Positions 25,228-33,345 of a stretch of DNA of 64,000 bases are shown one piece after another. The notes beneath the pieces were generated by a model. The model searched no databases, had not been told where the DNA came from, and saw only the letters and a program-made list of their open reading frames with translations. The stretch lies in NCBI RefSeq assembly GCF_016741935.1, contig NZ_JAERRG010000016.1, positions 124,001 through 188,000 of the forward strand, written 5' to 3'. The stretch's first letter is position 1, and each line of letters begins with the position of its first letter. This DNA comes from Streptomyces endocoffeicus (lineage in GTDB: Bacteria; Actinomycetota; Actinomycetes; Streptomycetales; Streptomycetaceae). The position numbers were made by a program, and so were the translations under genes.

Positions 25228-25980
25228 TCAGACCCGGCCTTCCGTGAAGCTGTAACAGGGCAGCGGGCCGGTGAGCCGCAGTTCGGCCCGGTCGCGGTGG
25301 GCGGTCGCGAGGCGTTCCACGGCGCCCTCGAACCGCCGCTGCTCGCGCCGGTCCAGCAGGAACGAGGCGTTGAGTACGCACCCCTCGACCTCCGGGCCGT
25401 GCACCGTGGCGTCCGCCACGGCCGAGAGCTCCGCGAGCACCGTGGCCGCGGCGGCCACGGCCCTGCGCTTCAGCCCGCGCGCCACGGCCTCGCCGAGCCG
25501 CACACTGGCCTCGTACCCCGGGGCCCGGCGCGTGGCGGTGCGCAACCGGCTCACCTCGGGGTCCTCCCGTACCAGCGCGCCCAGGTCGGCCTCGGTGGGC
25601 AGCGCCTTGAGGTTCATCTCGACGCGCCCGTCGACGCGTTCGAGCGCGGCCAGGCAGTCGTTCTGAGTGCACAGCAGCTGCCGCCGCACCGACTCCTCGT
25701 CGGGGGCGACCATCCCGAAGCGCATCGGCAGCACCGGCCCGTCCCGCCCCAGCGTCAGGGCGAGGTCCTGGTGGGCGAGGAGGTCGCGGCGCTTGGCGCG
25801 CAGCCGGGCGGGAGCGTCGCTGATCACCGCGGCCAGCGCTCCGGCCCGTACGGTACGGACCGGGGCGGGCCGCTCGCCCACTCCGGTGCGGCCGGGCGGT
25901 ACCGCGTGGGAGGCGCGGACGACTCCGTAGACGTACACGCTCTGAGGTGCGGGCGCGGGCGCGGGTGCGGGCGCGGTCAT
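25228..25980 (-). CDS. gvpF: gas vesicle protein GvpF (GvpL/GvpF family)
   Basis: The 250-residue protein starts with an Ala-Pro repeat leader and then VYVYGVVRASH. It has the AHQDLALTLGRDGPVLPMRFGMVAP core and a C-terminal LTGPLPCYSFTEGRV, matching GvpF. GvpF binds GvpA and is essential for nucleation in characterised systems. It follows gvpA by 3 nt. It is more canonical than the longer GvpL paralogue in the same operon. Confidence 0.88.
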   Translation of the reverse strand: MTAPAPAPAPAPQSVYVYGVVRASHAVPPGRTGVGERPAPVRTVRAGALAAVISDAPARLRAKRRDLLAHQDLALTLGRDGPVLPMRFGMVAPDEESVRRQLLCTQNDCLAALERVDGRVEMNLKALPTEADLGALVREDPEVSRLRTATRRAPGYEASVRLGEAVARGLKRRAVAAAATVLAELSAVADATVHGPEVEGCVLNASFLLDRREQRRFEGAVERLATAHRDRAELRLTGPLPCYSFTEGRV

Positions 25981-25983
25981 GGA

Positions 25984-26517
25984 TCAGTCCTCCTCGGAAA
26001 GCTCGGAGGGCTCGGAAGGATCGGAAGACCCGGAGGCGGACGCGGAACGGCGGCGGGTGGGGGCGGTGCGCCGCCGGGGGCGGCTCTCCCGCTCCTCCCG
26101 CTCCTCCCGCTCCCCCTGCTCCCCTTCTCCGTCCCCCTCACCGGCCCCGACGGCCCGCTTGACCTTCTCGCCCACGCCCGCCACCGCCTTCTTGGCCTTC
26201 TTCTTGCCGAGGCCCGTGGCCATTCGCCCGGCCGGACTCCCGCCGCCGCCCGCCATCCCGCCCAGGAGTTCCGGAACGGTCTTGCTGCGGTCGAATTCGA
26301 GGTCCACGCGATTGCACGCTTCGGCGAAGCGGAGGTACGTGTCCACGCTGGCGACCACGATCCGGGCGTCGATCTTCAGGATCTCGATGCCGACGAGGGA
26401 GACCCGGATGAAGACGTCGATCACCATGCCCCGGTCGAGGATGAGTTCCAGGCAGTCGTAGAGGGTGCCGGTCCGCTGGATGCGGACGACCTCTTCCGTG
26501 TAAGTCCCAGTGGGCAT
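25984..26517 (-). CDS. gvpA: gas vesicle structural protein GvpA with long charged C-terminal extension
   Basis: The 177-residue protein has the amphipathic GvpA core at residues about 18-75 (LYDCLELILDRGMVIDVFIR, then GIEILKIDARIVVASVDTYL). A 100-residue tail rich in Gly, Lys, then Glu/Arg and Ser/Pro follows. Typical shell GvpA is about 70-75 residues; actinomycete versions are longer, so the tail is expected in kind though long. It is the only GvpA core gene ahead of gvpF. A charged tail could decorate the vesicle surface or modulate assembly. Confidence 0.87.
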   Translation of the reverse strand: MPTGTYTEEVVRIQRTGTLYDCLELILDRGMVIDVFIRVSLVGIEILKIDARIVVASVDTYLRFAEACNRVDLEFDRSKTVPELLGGMAGGGGSPAGRMATGLGKKKAKKAVAGVGEKVKRAVGAGEGDGEGEQGEREEREERESRPRRRTAPTRRRSASASGSSDPSEPSELSEED

Positions 26518-26554
26518 CTCGGGGCGTCCTTTCGGCAGTCGTCTCCGCGTCGTC

Positions 26555-26866
26555 TCAGCAGTCGTCGGCCGCGCCGCGCCGGTAGCGGCGGACCCTCCGG
26601 TATTCCTGGAGCTCGCCCCGCTCGTCGATGCGCACCTCGTACGTGGCCAGCAGGCTGGTGGTGTCGGGGATCCGGGCGACCTCGAGGACGTCCACGCTGA
26701 CGAGCCAGCCGTCCTCGTGGCGGGCCACGCCGCTGACGCCCTCGGGCTCATGGACGATCAGTGAGGCGAGCTGTTCGCACGCGTGCCGGGCGGCCTCGGC
26801 CGGCTTGGGGGCTCGGGGCCGGGTACTCGTCCTGGTGGGCGATGGGCGCGGGTCTCGCTCTGCCAT
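26555..26866 (-). CDS. gvpO: gas vesicle protein GvpO
   Basis: The 103-residue protein has a basic, Pro-rich leader and then EGVSGVARHEDGWLVSVDVLEVARIPDTTSLLATYEVRIDE, the GvpO pattern. It ends YRRVRRYRRG. It is the first gene of the cluster, fixing the order gvpO-A-F-G-J-L-S-K known from Streptomyces. No strong ribosome binding site precedes either ATG (26866 or 26872), so leaderless translation is possible. The 137-nt gap upstream should hold the operon promoter. Confidence 0.85.
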   Translation of the reverse strand: MAERDPRPSPTRTSTRPRAPKPAEAARHACEQLASLIVHEPEGVSGVARHEDGWLVSVDVLEVARIPDTTSLLATYEVRIDERGELQEYRRVRRYRRGAADDC

Positions 26867-27003
26867 GTGCATCAGTGTGATCACAGGGCGTGTGCGGCCG
26901 CCCGCCGTGATGGGCCAGACGGCCGCCTGTGATGACGGGCCAGACGGCGGTCTGCCGTGCTGGGCCGGATGCGGGACCGCCGGGCGGCTACCGCCGGGAG
27001 CGC

Positions 27004-27762
27004 TCAGGCCCCCTCTGCCTCGTCCTTCTCCCGCGGGCTCAGCGAGGACCACAGGCGTTCGCTCGCGCAGTGCATATGCTCCGCCATGGCCCGCTCGGCG
27101 GCCTCCGGGTCGTGGTCGCGGATGGCCTGGAGGATCGCGGCGTGTTCCTTGAGGGTGCCGGCCACGGTGCCCTCGATGTCCCCCGCGCGCTCCATCCAGA
27201 CCTGGAGGAGCGAGCGGATGCTGTGCAGGATGTCGCTGAGCACGGAGTTGCGGGCGATGGCCGCCGTCTCCAGGTGGAAGGCGATGTCGGCGTCGATGAA
27301 CGCCGTGACGTCGCTGCCCGCCTCGCGCATGTGCTCCAGATGGGCCTCGAGGCGGTCCATGTCCGCGGGTTCGGCGCGCTCGGCGGCGAGGCGGGCGGAC
27401 ATGCCCTCCATGAAGGTGCGCACCTCGACCAGGTCATGGGTGCGGCGCTGGCCCAGCATCAGGCCCCAGTTGATGGCGCGGGGCAGGAACTCCGAGGTGC
27501 CGGCCCGGACGTAGGACCCGGAGCCGGGACGGATCTCGATGATGCCGAGGACGTCGAGGGCGGACAGCGCGCCCCGGACGCTGGACCGGGCCACGTTCAG
27601 CGCCTCGGCGAGCTGGCGCTCCGCGGGGAGCCGGGTGCCGGGCCGCAGATGGCCTTCGGAGAGGTGGTCGAGCAGCCGCTTGGCCACCTCGCTCACCGAC
27701 GACTCCCGGACGACGGGGCGCAGCAAGGCGGTGAAGTTCGGCTGGTCGGACTCAGCGCTCAC
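27004..27762 (-). CDS. GntR/FadR-family regulator, probable repressor of the apionate operon
   Basis: The 252-residue regulator has an N-terminal winged helix (LRPGTRLPAERQLAEALNVARSSVRGALSALDVLGIIEIRPGSGSYV) and an all-helical FCD ligand domain with the metal-binding Asp/His pattern (DADIAFHLETAAIARNSV, LKEHAAILQAIRDHDPEAAERAMAEHM). It starts at GTG 27762 and is divergent from the MFS-led operon. A perfect FadR-type palindrome lies between them. Substrate-responsive repression of that operon is the natural reading. The ligand is probably a pathway sugar acid, by inference. Confidence 0.88.
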   Translation of the reverse strand: MSAESDQPNFTALLRPVVRESSVSEVAKRLLDHLSEGHLRPGTRLPAERQLAEALNVARSSVRGALSALDVLGIIEIRPGSGSYVRAGTSEFLPRAINWGLMLGQRRTHDLVEVRTFMEGMSARLAAERAEPADMDRLEAHLEHMREAGSDVTAFIDADIAFHLETAAIARNSVLSDILHSIRSLLQVWMERAGDIEGTVAGTLKEHAAILQAIRDHDPEAAERAMAEHMHCASERLWSSLSPREKDEAEGA

Positions 27763-27910
27763 GTGGCGTTCCCCCTAGCGGTCTGGGCTGGACCCACCAG
27801 TACATCACCAGTGGCCGGAGCGGAAATCCCCGCCTACGGGCTAAGCGCCCGGCGGCGTTCTGTCAAGAGGCCATTGGCCTGCGATAAAAGCGACGCTCAT
27901 CACTTTGGTT

Positions 27911-27925
27911 AATTGGTGACCAATT
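27911..27925. promoter_or_regulatory. FadR-type operator
   Basis: AATTGGTGACCAATT is a perfect 15-bp palindrome (7-bp arms, single central G) with the TGGT/ACCA half-sites typical of FadR-subfamily GntR regulators. It lies 68 nt upstream of the transporter ATG, within the likely promoter. Confidence 0.75.
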
Positions 27926-27992
27926 TTAGATGGGTGGCTAGCGTGAGGCTCACTCCACCGGACAACGCCGTCCCGCCCAGTGAGGAGCCGCC

Positions 27993-29360
27993 ATGGGCAC
28001 CCCTGTTGTCACCCCGGTCACGACGGACGTCGAAAGATCGGCGATCAGGAAGATCGCGATCCGACTCGTCCCGTTCGTCGCCCTGATGTTCTTCGTGAAC
28101 TTCCTCGACCGGACCGCGGTCTCCTTCGCCGAGCCCAACGGCATGGGCGAGGACCTCGGCCTCAGCGCCGCTCAGTTCGGGCTCGCCTCGGGCGTCTTCT
28201 TCATCGGCTACATCCTGCTGGAAGTGCCCAGCAACATGGCGCTGCACCGGTTCGGCGCCCGCCGCTGGCTGGCCCGGATCATGGTCACCTGGGGAATCGT
28301 TTCTCTGCTTTTCACCTGGGTGAACTCCACCGAGCAGCTGTATGCCCTGCGCTTCCTGCTGGGGGTCGCCGAGGCCGGGTTCTTCCCCGGCGCGATCCTC
28401 TTCCTCAGCCAGTGGGTGCCGGCCCGCCACCGCACCCGGATCCTCGCGCTGTTCTACCTGGCCCAGCCGCTCACCACGGTGATCGGGGCGCCGCTGGCCG
28501 GACTGCTGATCAACCAGCACGGCTCGTTCCTCGGCCTCGACGGCTGGCGCTTCATGTTCCTGGGCGTCTCGGTGCCGGCGATCCTGCTCGGCGTCATCGC
28601 CTGGTTCTACCTGATCGACCGCCCGGCCGACGCCAAGTGGCTCACCGGCGAGGAGAAGAGCTGGCTGACCGGCGCGCTGGCGCGGGAGAACACCGAGAAG
28701 ACGGCCGGCCACGGCGGGCGCGAGGGGCTGAGGGCGGCGTTCGCCAGCGGCCGGGTATGGGTCCTCGCCCTCATCTACTTCGGCTTCATCTACGGCCTGT
28801 ACGCCCTGGCGTTCTTCCTGCCCACCATCATCAGCGGCTTCGAGGACCAGTACGGGACCCACTTCAGTGTGATGGACAAGGGGCTGATCACCGCCATCCC
28901 CTATCTGCCCGCCGCGATCGTCCTCTTCTTCTGGTCCCGGCACGCCACCCGGCACGGGGTGCGCGCCTGGCATGTGGCCGGGCCCGCGGTGGTCGGCGGC
29001 GTGAGCATTCCGCTGGCCCTGTCCATGGGCTCGCCGACCGCGACCGTCGCCGTGATCACCGTCACCGCCTGCTCGATCTTCGCGGCGCTGCCCGCCTTCT
29101 GGTCGCTGCCCTCCCGGTTCCTCACCGGAGGCGCCGCGGCCGCCGGTATCGCCCTGATCAATACGGCCGGGAACGTCGCGGGCTTCGCCGCGAGCTACAT
29201 CACCGGCTGGCTGCGGGACCTCAGCGGCTCCTACTACCTGCCGTTCTTCCTCGTCGGCGGCTTCATGGTGCTGTCCGCCGTGCTGATGGTCCTGCTGGCC
29301 ACCCGCCGCGGACCCACGGCCCCCGCCCCCGAACAGGAGCTGATCACCGCCGGGCACTGA
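27993..29360 (+). CDS. MFS transporter, anion:cation symporter family (probable D-apionate uptake)
   Basis: The 455-residue protein has 12 membrane helices. The first loop reads FFVNFLDRTAVSFAEPNGMGEDLGLS, and helix 4 contains GVAEAGFFPGAILFLSQWVPARHRTR. Both are signatures of the ACS family that imports organic and sugar acids (galactonate, tartrate, 4-hydroxyphenylacetate). It heads an operon of sugar-acid enzymes and is divergent from a GntR regulator, so it probably imports the operon's substrate. The start at 27993 follows GTGAGGAGCCGCC. Confidence 0.88.
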   Translation: MGTPVVTPVTTDVERSAIRKIAIRLVPFVALMFFVNFLDRTAVSFAEPNGMGEDLGLSAAQFGLASGVFFIGYILLEVPSNMALHRFGARRWLARIMVTWGIVSLLFTWVNSTEQLYALRFLLGVAEAGFFPGAILFLSQWVPARHRTRILALFYLAQPLTTVIGAPLAGLLINQHGSFLGLDGWRFMFLGVSVPAILLGVIAWFYLIDRPADAKWLTGEEKSWLTGALARENTEKTAGHGGREGLRAAFASGRVWVLALIYFGFIYGLYALAFFLPTIISGFEDQYGTHFSVMDKGLITAIPYLPAAIVLFFWSRHATRHGVRAWHVAGPAVVGGVSIPLALSMGSPTATVAVITVTACSIFAALPAFWSLPSRFLTGGAAAAGIALINTAGNVAGFAASYITGWLRDLSGSYYLPFFLVGGFMVLSAVLMVLLATRRGPTAPAPEQELITAGH

Positions 29361-29423
29361 CCTCCGCCCGCCGTCCAGCCCCAGCGCACCGATCCCCCCC
29401 GCGGCCCCGGGAGACCGCCAGCC

Positions 29424-31262
29424 ATGACACGACTCTTCAACAACCCAGCCGCCTTCGCGGACGAGGCCCTGGAGGGCTTCGTCGCCGCCCACCGGCGCCT
29501 GGTCCGGCGCGTCCCCGGCGGCGTCGTCCGGGCCACCGCCGCCGCCCCCGGCCAGGTGGCCGTGGTCGTCGGCGGCGGTTCCGGCCACTACCCGGCCTTC
29601 TCCGGTCTGGTGGGGCAGGGCCTGGCGCACGGCGCCGCGGTCGGCAATGTCTTCGCCTCGCCCTCGGCCCAGCAGGTGCGCCAGGTGGCCAAGGCGGCGC
29701 AGGCCGGTGGCGGGGTGCTGCTGGCGTTCGGCAACTACGCGGGCGATGTGCTGCACTTCGGGCAGGCCGCGGAGCGCCTCACCGCCGAGGGCATCCCCTG
29801 CGCGACACTCGCCGTGACCGACGACGTCTCCAGCGCCGCCGCCGGGGAGTCGGAGAAGCGGCGCGGGGTCGCGGGCGACCTCGCGGTGTTCAAGACCGCC
29901 GCCGCGGCCGCCGAGGCGGGGCTGCCCCTGGCGGAGGTGGTCCGCCTCGCGAAGCTGGCCAACACCAGGACCCGCTCGTTCGGCATCGCCTTCTCCGGCT
30001 GCACCCTGCCCGGCGCGGACGACCCGCTGTTCACCGTCCCGGCCGGCCGGATGGCGGTGGGCCTGGGCATCCACGGGGAGCCGGGGCTCGCCGAGCGCCC
30101 TGTGCCCAGCGCCGACGAGGCCGCCGACCTGCTGGTCTCCACTCTGCTCGGCGAGCTGCCGGAGGGGGTCGGGAGCCCGCGCGGACAGCGGGCGGGCGTG
30201 ATCCTCAACGGCCTGGGCTCGGTCAAGTACGAGGAGCTGTTCGTCGTCTACCGCCGGGTGGCCCGGCTGCTCGCCGAGGCGGGCGTCGAAACGGTCGACC
30301 CCGAGGTGGGCGAGCTGGTCACCAGCTTCGACATGGCGGGCGTCTCGCTCACCCTCTTCTGGCTGACCGATGAGCTGGAGCCGCTGTGGACGGCCCCGGC
30401 CCACGCCCCCGCCTACCGCAAGGGGACGGTCGCGGCACCCCAGCCGTCGGCGACCGCGGACACGGACCTCTCCGCGGACACCGCCGTCGCCGAGGGCACC
30501 GACGTCCCCGAGGACACCGCCGTCCCCGAGGCGAGCGAGCCTTCCCGTGCCGCGGCCCGCACCGCGCTGGCGGCGCTCGGCGCCATCGAGACGACCATCC
30601 GGGCCCACGCCGAGGAACTCGGCCGCATCGACGCGGTCGCCGGCGACGGCGACCACGGCATCGGCATGCGGCGCGGCTCCGAGGCCGCGCACGCGGCCGG
30701 ACGCCGGGCCCTGGAGCGGGGCGCGGGCGTCGGCACCCTGCTGCACCACGCCGCCGACGCCTGGGCCGACCGGGCCGGTGGCACCTCCGGGGCGCTGTGG
30801 GGGGTCATCCTGCGGGCGCTGGGCACGGCCCTCGGCGACACCGAACCGCCCGGCGCGCACCCCGTCAGCGTCGGCGTGGACGCCGCAGCCGACGGGGTGA
30901 TGCGGCTCGGCAAGGCGGAGACCGGCGACAAGACGATGGTCGACGCCCTGGTGCCGTTCGCCGACGCGCTGAGCGACGCGGTCGGCGGGGGAGCGCCGCT
31001 CGCCGCCGCCTGGGACACCGCGGCCACCGCCGCCGACGCCGCCGCGGCGGCCACCGCCGAACTCCTGCCCCGGCTGGGCCGCGCCCGGCCGCACGCGGAG
31101 AAGTCGCTGGGCACCCCCGACGCCGGCGCGGTGTCCCTCGCCCTGATCGTCCGTGCCGTGCACGGCGCCCTCGCCGGCAACGGCACCGCCGGCACCACCC
31201 CCGAACCCGCTCCTGAACCCACCGCCGACACCACCGCCGACACCACCGCCAGGAAAGGCTGA
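29424..31262 (+). CDS. lerK: dihydroxyacetone-kinase-family kinase (DhaK-DhaL fusion), probable L-erythrulose 1-kinase
   Basis: The 612-residue protein fuses a DhaK domain (about residues 1-330) to a DhaL domain (about 375-580), using ATP directly as in eukaryotic-type kinases. The substrate-binding His is at about residue 217 in GLGIHGEPG. The DhaL nucleotide motif GDGDHGIGM is at about 407-415. A linker of Asp/Thr/Ala/Glu repeats (DTAVPE-like) joins them, and the tail repeats TADTT. Next to DerI-, LerI-, OiaC- and ApnO-like genes, L-erythrulose is a better substrate guess than dihydroxyacetone. Activity on dihydroxyacetone remains possible. Confidence 0.78.
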   Translation: MTRLFNNPAAFADEALEGFVAAHRRLVRRVPGGVVRATAAAPGQVAVVVGGGSGHYPAFSGLVGQGLAHGAAVGNVFASPSAQQVRQVAKAAQAGGGVLLAFGNYAGDVLHFGQAAERLTAEGIPCATLAVTDDVSSAAAGESEKRRGVAGDLAVFKTAAAAAEAGLPLAEVVRLAKLANTRTRSFGIAFSGCTLPGADDPLFTVPAGRMAVGLGIHGEPGLAERPVPSADEAADLLVSTLLGELPEGVGSPRGQRAGVILNGLGSVKYEELFVVYRRVARLLAEAGVETVDPEVGELVTSFDMAGVSLTLFWLTDELEPLWTAPAHAPAYRKGTVAAPQPSATADTDLSADTAVAEGTDVPEDTAVPEASEPSRAAARTALAALGAIETTIRAHAEELGRIDAVAGDGDHGIGMRRGSEAAHAAGRRALERGAGVGTLLHHAADAWADRAGGTSGALWGVILRALGTALGDTEPPGAHPVSVGVDAAADGVMRLGKAETGDKTMVDALVPFADALSDAVGGGAPLAAAWDTAATAADAAAAATAELLPRLGRARPHAEKSLGTPDAGAVSLALIVRAVHGALAGNGTAGTTPEPAPEPTADTTADTTARKG

Positions 31263-31263
31263 G

Positions 31264-31734
31264 ATGAACGACAAGCTCCGCATCGTCGTCGGATCCGATG
31301 ACGCCGGATACGACTACAAGGAGGTTCTGAAGAAGGACCTGGAGGCCAGCGAGCTCGTCGCGGCCGTGACGGACGTGGGCGTGGACGCCGACGGGCACAC
31401 CGCCTACCCGAAGGTCGCGATCGCCGCCGCCGAACTCGTGGCCGCCGGCGAGGCCGACCGGGCGCTGCTGGTGTGCGGCACCGGACTCGGGGTCGCCATC
31501 GCCGCCAACAAGGTCAAGGGCATCAGGGCCGTCACCGCCCACGACAGCTTCTCCGTCGAGCGCGCCATCCTCAGCAACAACGCCCAGGTGCTCACCTTCG
31601 GCCAGCGCGTCGTGGGTCTCGAACTCGCCCGCCGCCTCGCCCAGGAGTGGCTCACCTACCGCTTCGACACCTCCTCGGCCTCGGCCGCCAAGGTCGAGCT
31701 GATGTGTGCCTACGAAGAGGGCACGGCCGCCTGA
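31264..31734 (+). CDS. derI: RpiB/LacAB-family isomerase, probable D-erythrulose-4-phosphate isomerase
   Basis: The 156-residue protein is RpiB-like: VVGSDDAGYDYKE at the N-terminus, then LLVCGTGLGVAIAANKVKGIRA with the catalytic Cys, and AHDSFSVERAILSNNAQVLTFG. The N-terminal His of ribose-5-phosphate isomerase B (SDHAG) is Asp here, pointing away from ribose 5-phosphate. Family members in tetritol and apionate pathways convert D-erythrulose 4-phosphate to D-erythrose 4-phosphate. It begins 1 nt after the kinase stop and overlaps the next gene (TGATG). Confidence 0.75.
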   Translation: MNDKLRIVVGSDDAGYDYKEVLKKDLEASELVAAVTDVGVDADGHTAYPKVAIAAAELVAAGEADRALLVCGTGLGVAIAANKVKGIRAVTAHDSFSVERAILSNNAQVLTFGQRVVGLELARRLAQEWLTYRFDTSSASAAKVELMCAYEEGTAA

Positions 31735-32537
31735 TGTCCTCCCCCCACGTCCCGTCCGTCACCATCGGCGTCAGCCTGAAGATGTACTTCGGGCACCACC
31801 AGACGCTCAACTGGTGCCGTCGTATCGCGGCGATCGCCGAGCGGCACCCGGCCGTCACCGGCGGCCTCGTGGAGACGTTCGTCCTGCCCTCCTTCCCGGC
31901 GCTGGTCCCGGCCGCCGGACTGCTCGCCGGGACCGGGGTCCGGGTCGGCGCGCAGGACCTGAGCGCCGAGGAGCCCGGCGCGTTCACCGGCGAGGTGAGC
32001 GGCGCCCAGCTCAGGGAGATCGGCTGTGGCTACGCCGAGGTGGGCCACGCCGAGCGGCGCCGCCTCTTCCACGAGGACGAGACGGTCGTCGCGGCCAAGA
32101 CCGCCGCCGCGCTGCGCCACGGCCTCACCCCCGTGCTGTGCGTCGGTGAGCCGGAGCGCGCCGACGCCGGGCGGGCGGCCGAGCGCTGCGCCGCCGAAGT
32201 CGAGTCCGCGCTCGCCGCGGCCGGACGGGCCGGGGTGCTCGGCCCGGTGATCGTGGCCTACGAACCGCAGTGGGCCATCGGCGCCCCCGAGCCCGCCTCG
32301 CCCGAGCACATCCGCGCCGTGTGCACCGCCCTGAGCACCCGGCTGGCGGAGCGGGCGGAGCTCGCGGGCAGCCGGGTCGTCTACGGGGGCAGCGCCGGAC
32401 CGGGGCTGCTCACCCGGCTCGGTCCCGAGGTCGGCGGGCTCTTCCTGGGCCGCTTCGCCCATGACCCGGGCGCGTTCGAGGCCATCCTGGACGAGGCGGC
32501 GGCCCTGCACGGGACGACCGTGGCGGGGGTGGCGTGA
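31734..32537 (+). CDS. lerI: triosephosphate-isomerase-like enzyme, probable L-erythrulose-1-phosphate isomerase
   Basis: The 267-residue protein is a TIM homologue with the catalytic Lys in SLKMYF (NxK in true TIM), His in YAEVGHAERR (SERR in TIM), Glu in VAYEPQWAIG, and the phosphate loop YGGSAGPG. The altered residues beside Lys and His suggest a larger substrate than triose phosphates. LerI/EryH enzymes of this type interconvert L-erythrulose 1-phosphate and D-erythrulose 4-phosphate. It sits between the RpiB-like and OiaC-like genes with 1-nt overlaps or gaps. Confidence 0.76.
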   Translation: MSSPHVPSVTIGVSLKMYFGHHQTLNWCRRIAAIAERHPAVTGGLVETFVLPSFPALVPAAGLLAGTGVRVGAQDLSAEEPGAFTGEVSGAQLREIGCGYAEVGHAERRRLFHEDETVVAAKTAAALRHGLTPVLCVGEPERADAGRAAERCAAEVESALAAAGRAGVLGPVIVAYEPQWAIGAPEPASPEHIRAVCTALSTRLAERAELAGSRVVYGGSAGPGLLTRLGPEVGGLFLGRFAHDPGAFEAILDEAAALHGTTVAGVA

Positions 32538-32538
32538 G

Positions 32539-33345
32539 ATGGCCATCGGACTGAGCACCTACGCCTTCTTCTGGCGGACCTCCCCGAAGGCACCCCGGCC
32601 GCTGACGCTGGCCGACATGCTCCGGAGCACCCATGACCTGGGCGTCGGCGTCCTCCAGATCTGTGACTACCCGTCGATCGAGACGTATCGCGACGAGGAG
32701 CTCGCGGAGCTGCGCACCATGGCCGAGGCCCTCGGCATCCGGCTGGAGCTCGGCACCCGCGGGATCCGCCCCGGGCATCTGCTGAGGTATCTGGAGCTCG
32801 CGGAGAAGCTGGGCGCGTCCTTCGTCCGCTCCATGCTGAACACCCATGACCACCGGCCGACCGTCCCCGAGGCGGTCGAGCTGCTGCGCGAGGCGGTGCC
32901 CGGCTACGCCGCGCGCGGGGTCACCCTCGGCCTGGAGACGTACGAGCAGATCTCGACGGACGATCTGCTGGCCGTGGTCACCGCCGTCGACAGCCCGCAC
33001 CTCGGCGTCTGCCTGGACCCGGGCAACAGCGTGGCCCGCCTGGAGCGGCCGGCCGATGTGATCGACCGCACCGCCCCGTACGTGGTCAACATCCACGTCA
33101 AGGACTTCGCCTTCACCCGCCGGGACGGCTGGGTCGGCTTCACCCTCGCCGGCTGCCCGCTCGGCGAGGGGCTGCTCGACTACGACCGCATGATCGCCGC
33201 GGTCCGCCCGGAGGAGAAGGGCGTCCACCAGATCGTGGAGCACTGGCTCCCGTGGCAGGGCGGCTTCGAGGAGACCGCCCGGCTCGAAGACCAGTGGACA
33301 CGGCAATGTGTCCGCACCTTGAACACCCTGATGAGGAGCACCTGA
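32539..33345 (+). CDS. oiaC: xylose-isomerase-like TIM-barrel enzyme, probable 3-oxo-isoapionate decarboxylase
   Basis: The 268-residue protein belongs to the sugar-phosphate isomerase/AP-endonuclease-2 superfamily. Metal-site residues are visible in GLETYEQ, GVCLDPGN, NIHVKDFAF and VEHWLP. The family also includes OiaC of the D-apionate pathways, which decarboxylates 3-oxo-isoapionate to L-erythrulose. The gene lies between tetrulose-phosphate isomerase and ApnO-like genes, which supports OiaC over a simple isomerase. It starts 1 nt after the previous stop and its own stop overlaps the next ATG. Confidence 0.68.
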   Translation: MAIGLSTYAFFWRTSPKAPRPLTLADMLRSTHDLGVGVLQICDYPSIETYRDEELAELRTMAEALGIRLELGTRGIRPGHLLRYLELAEKLGASFVRSMLNTHDHRPTVPEAVELLREAVPGYAARGVTLGLETYEQISTDDLLAVVTAVDSPHLGVCLDPGNSVARLERPADVIDRTAPYVVNIHVKDFAFTRRDGWVGFTLAGCPLGEGLLDYDRMIAAVRPEEKGVHQIVEHWLPWQGGFEETARLEDQWTRQCVRTLNTLMRST

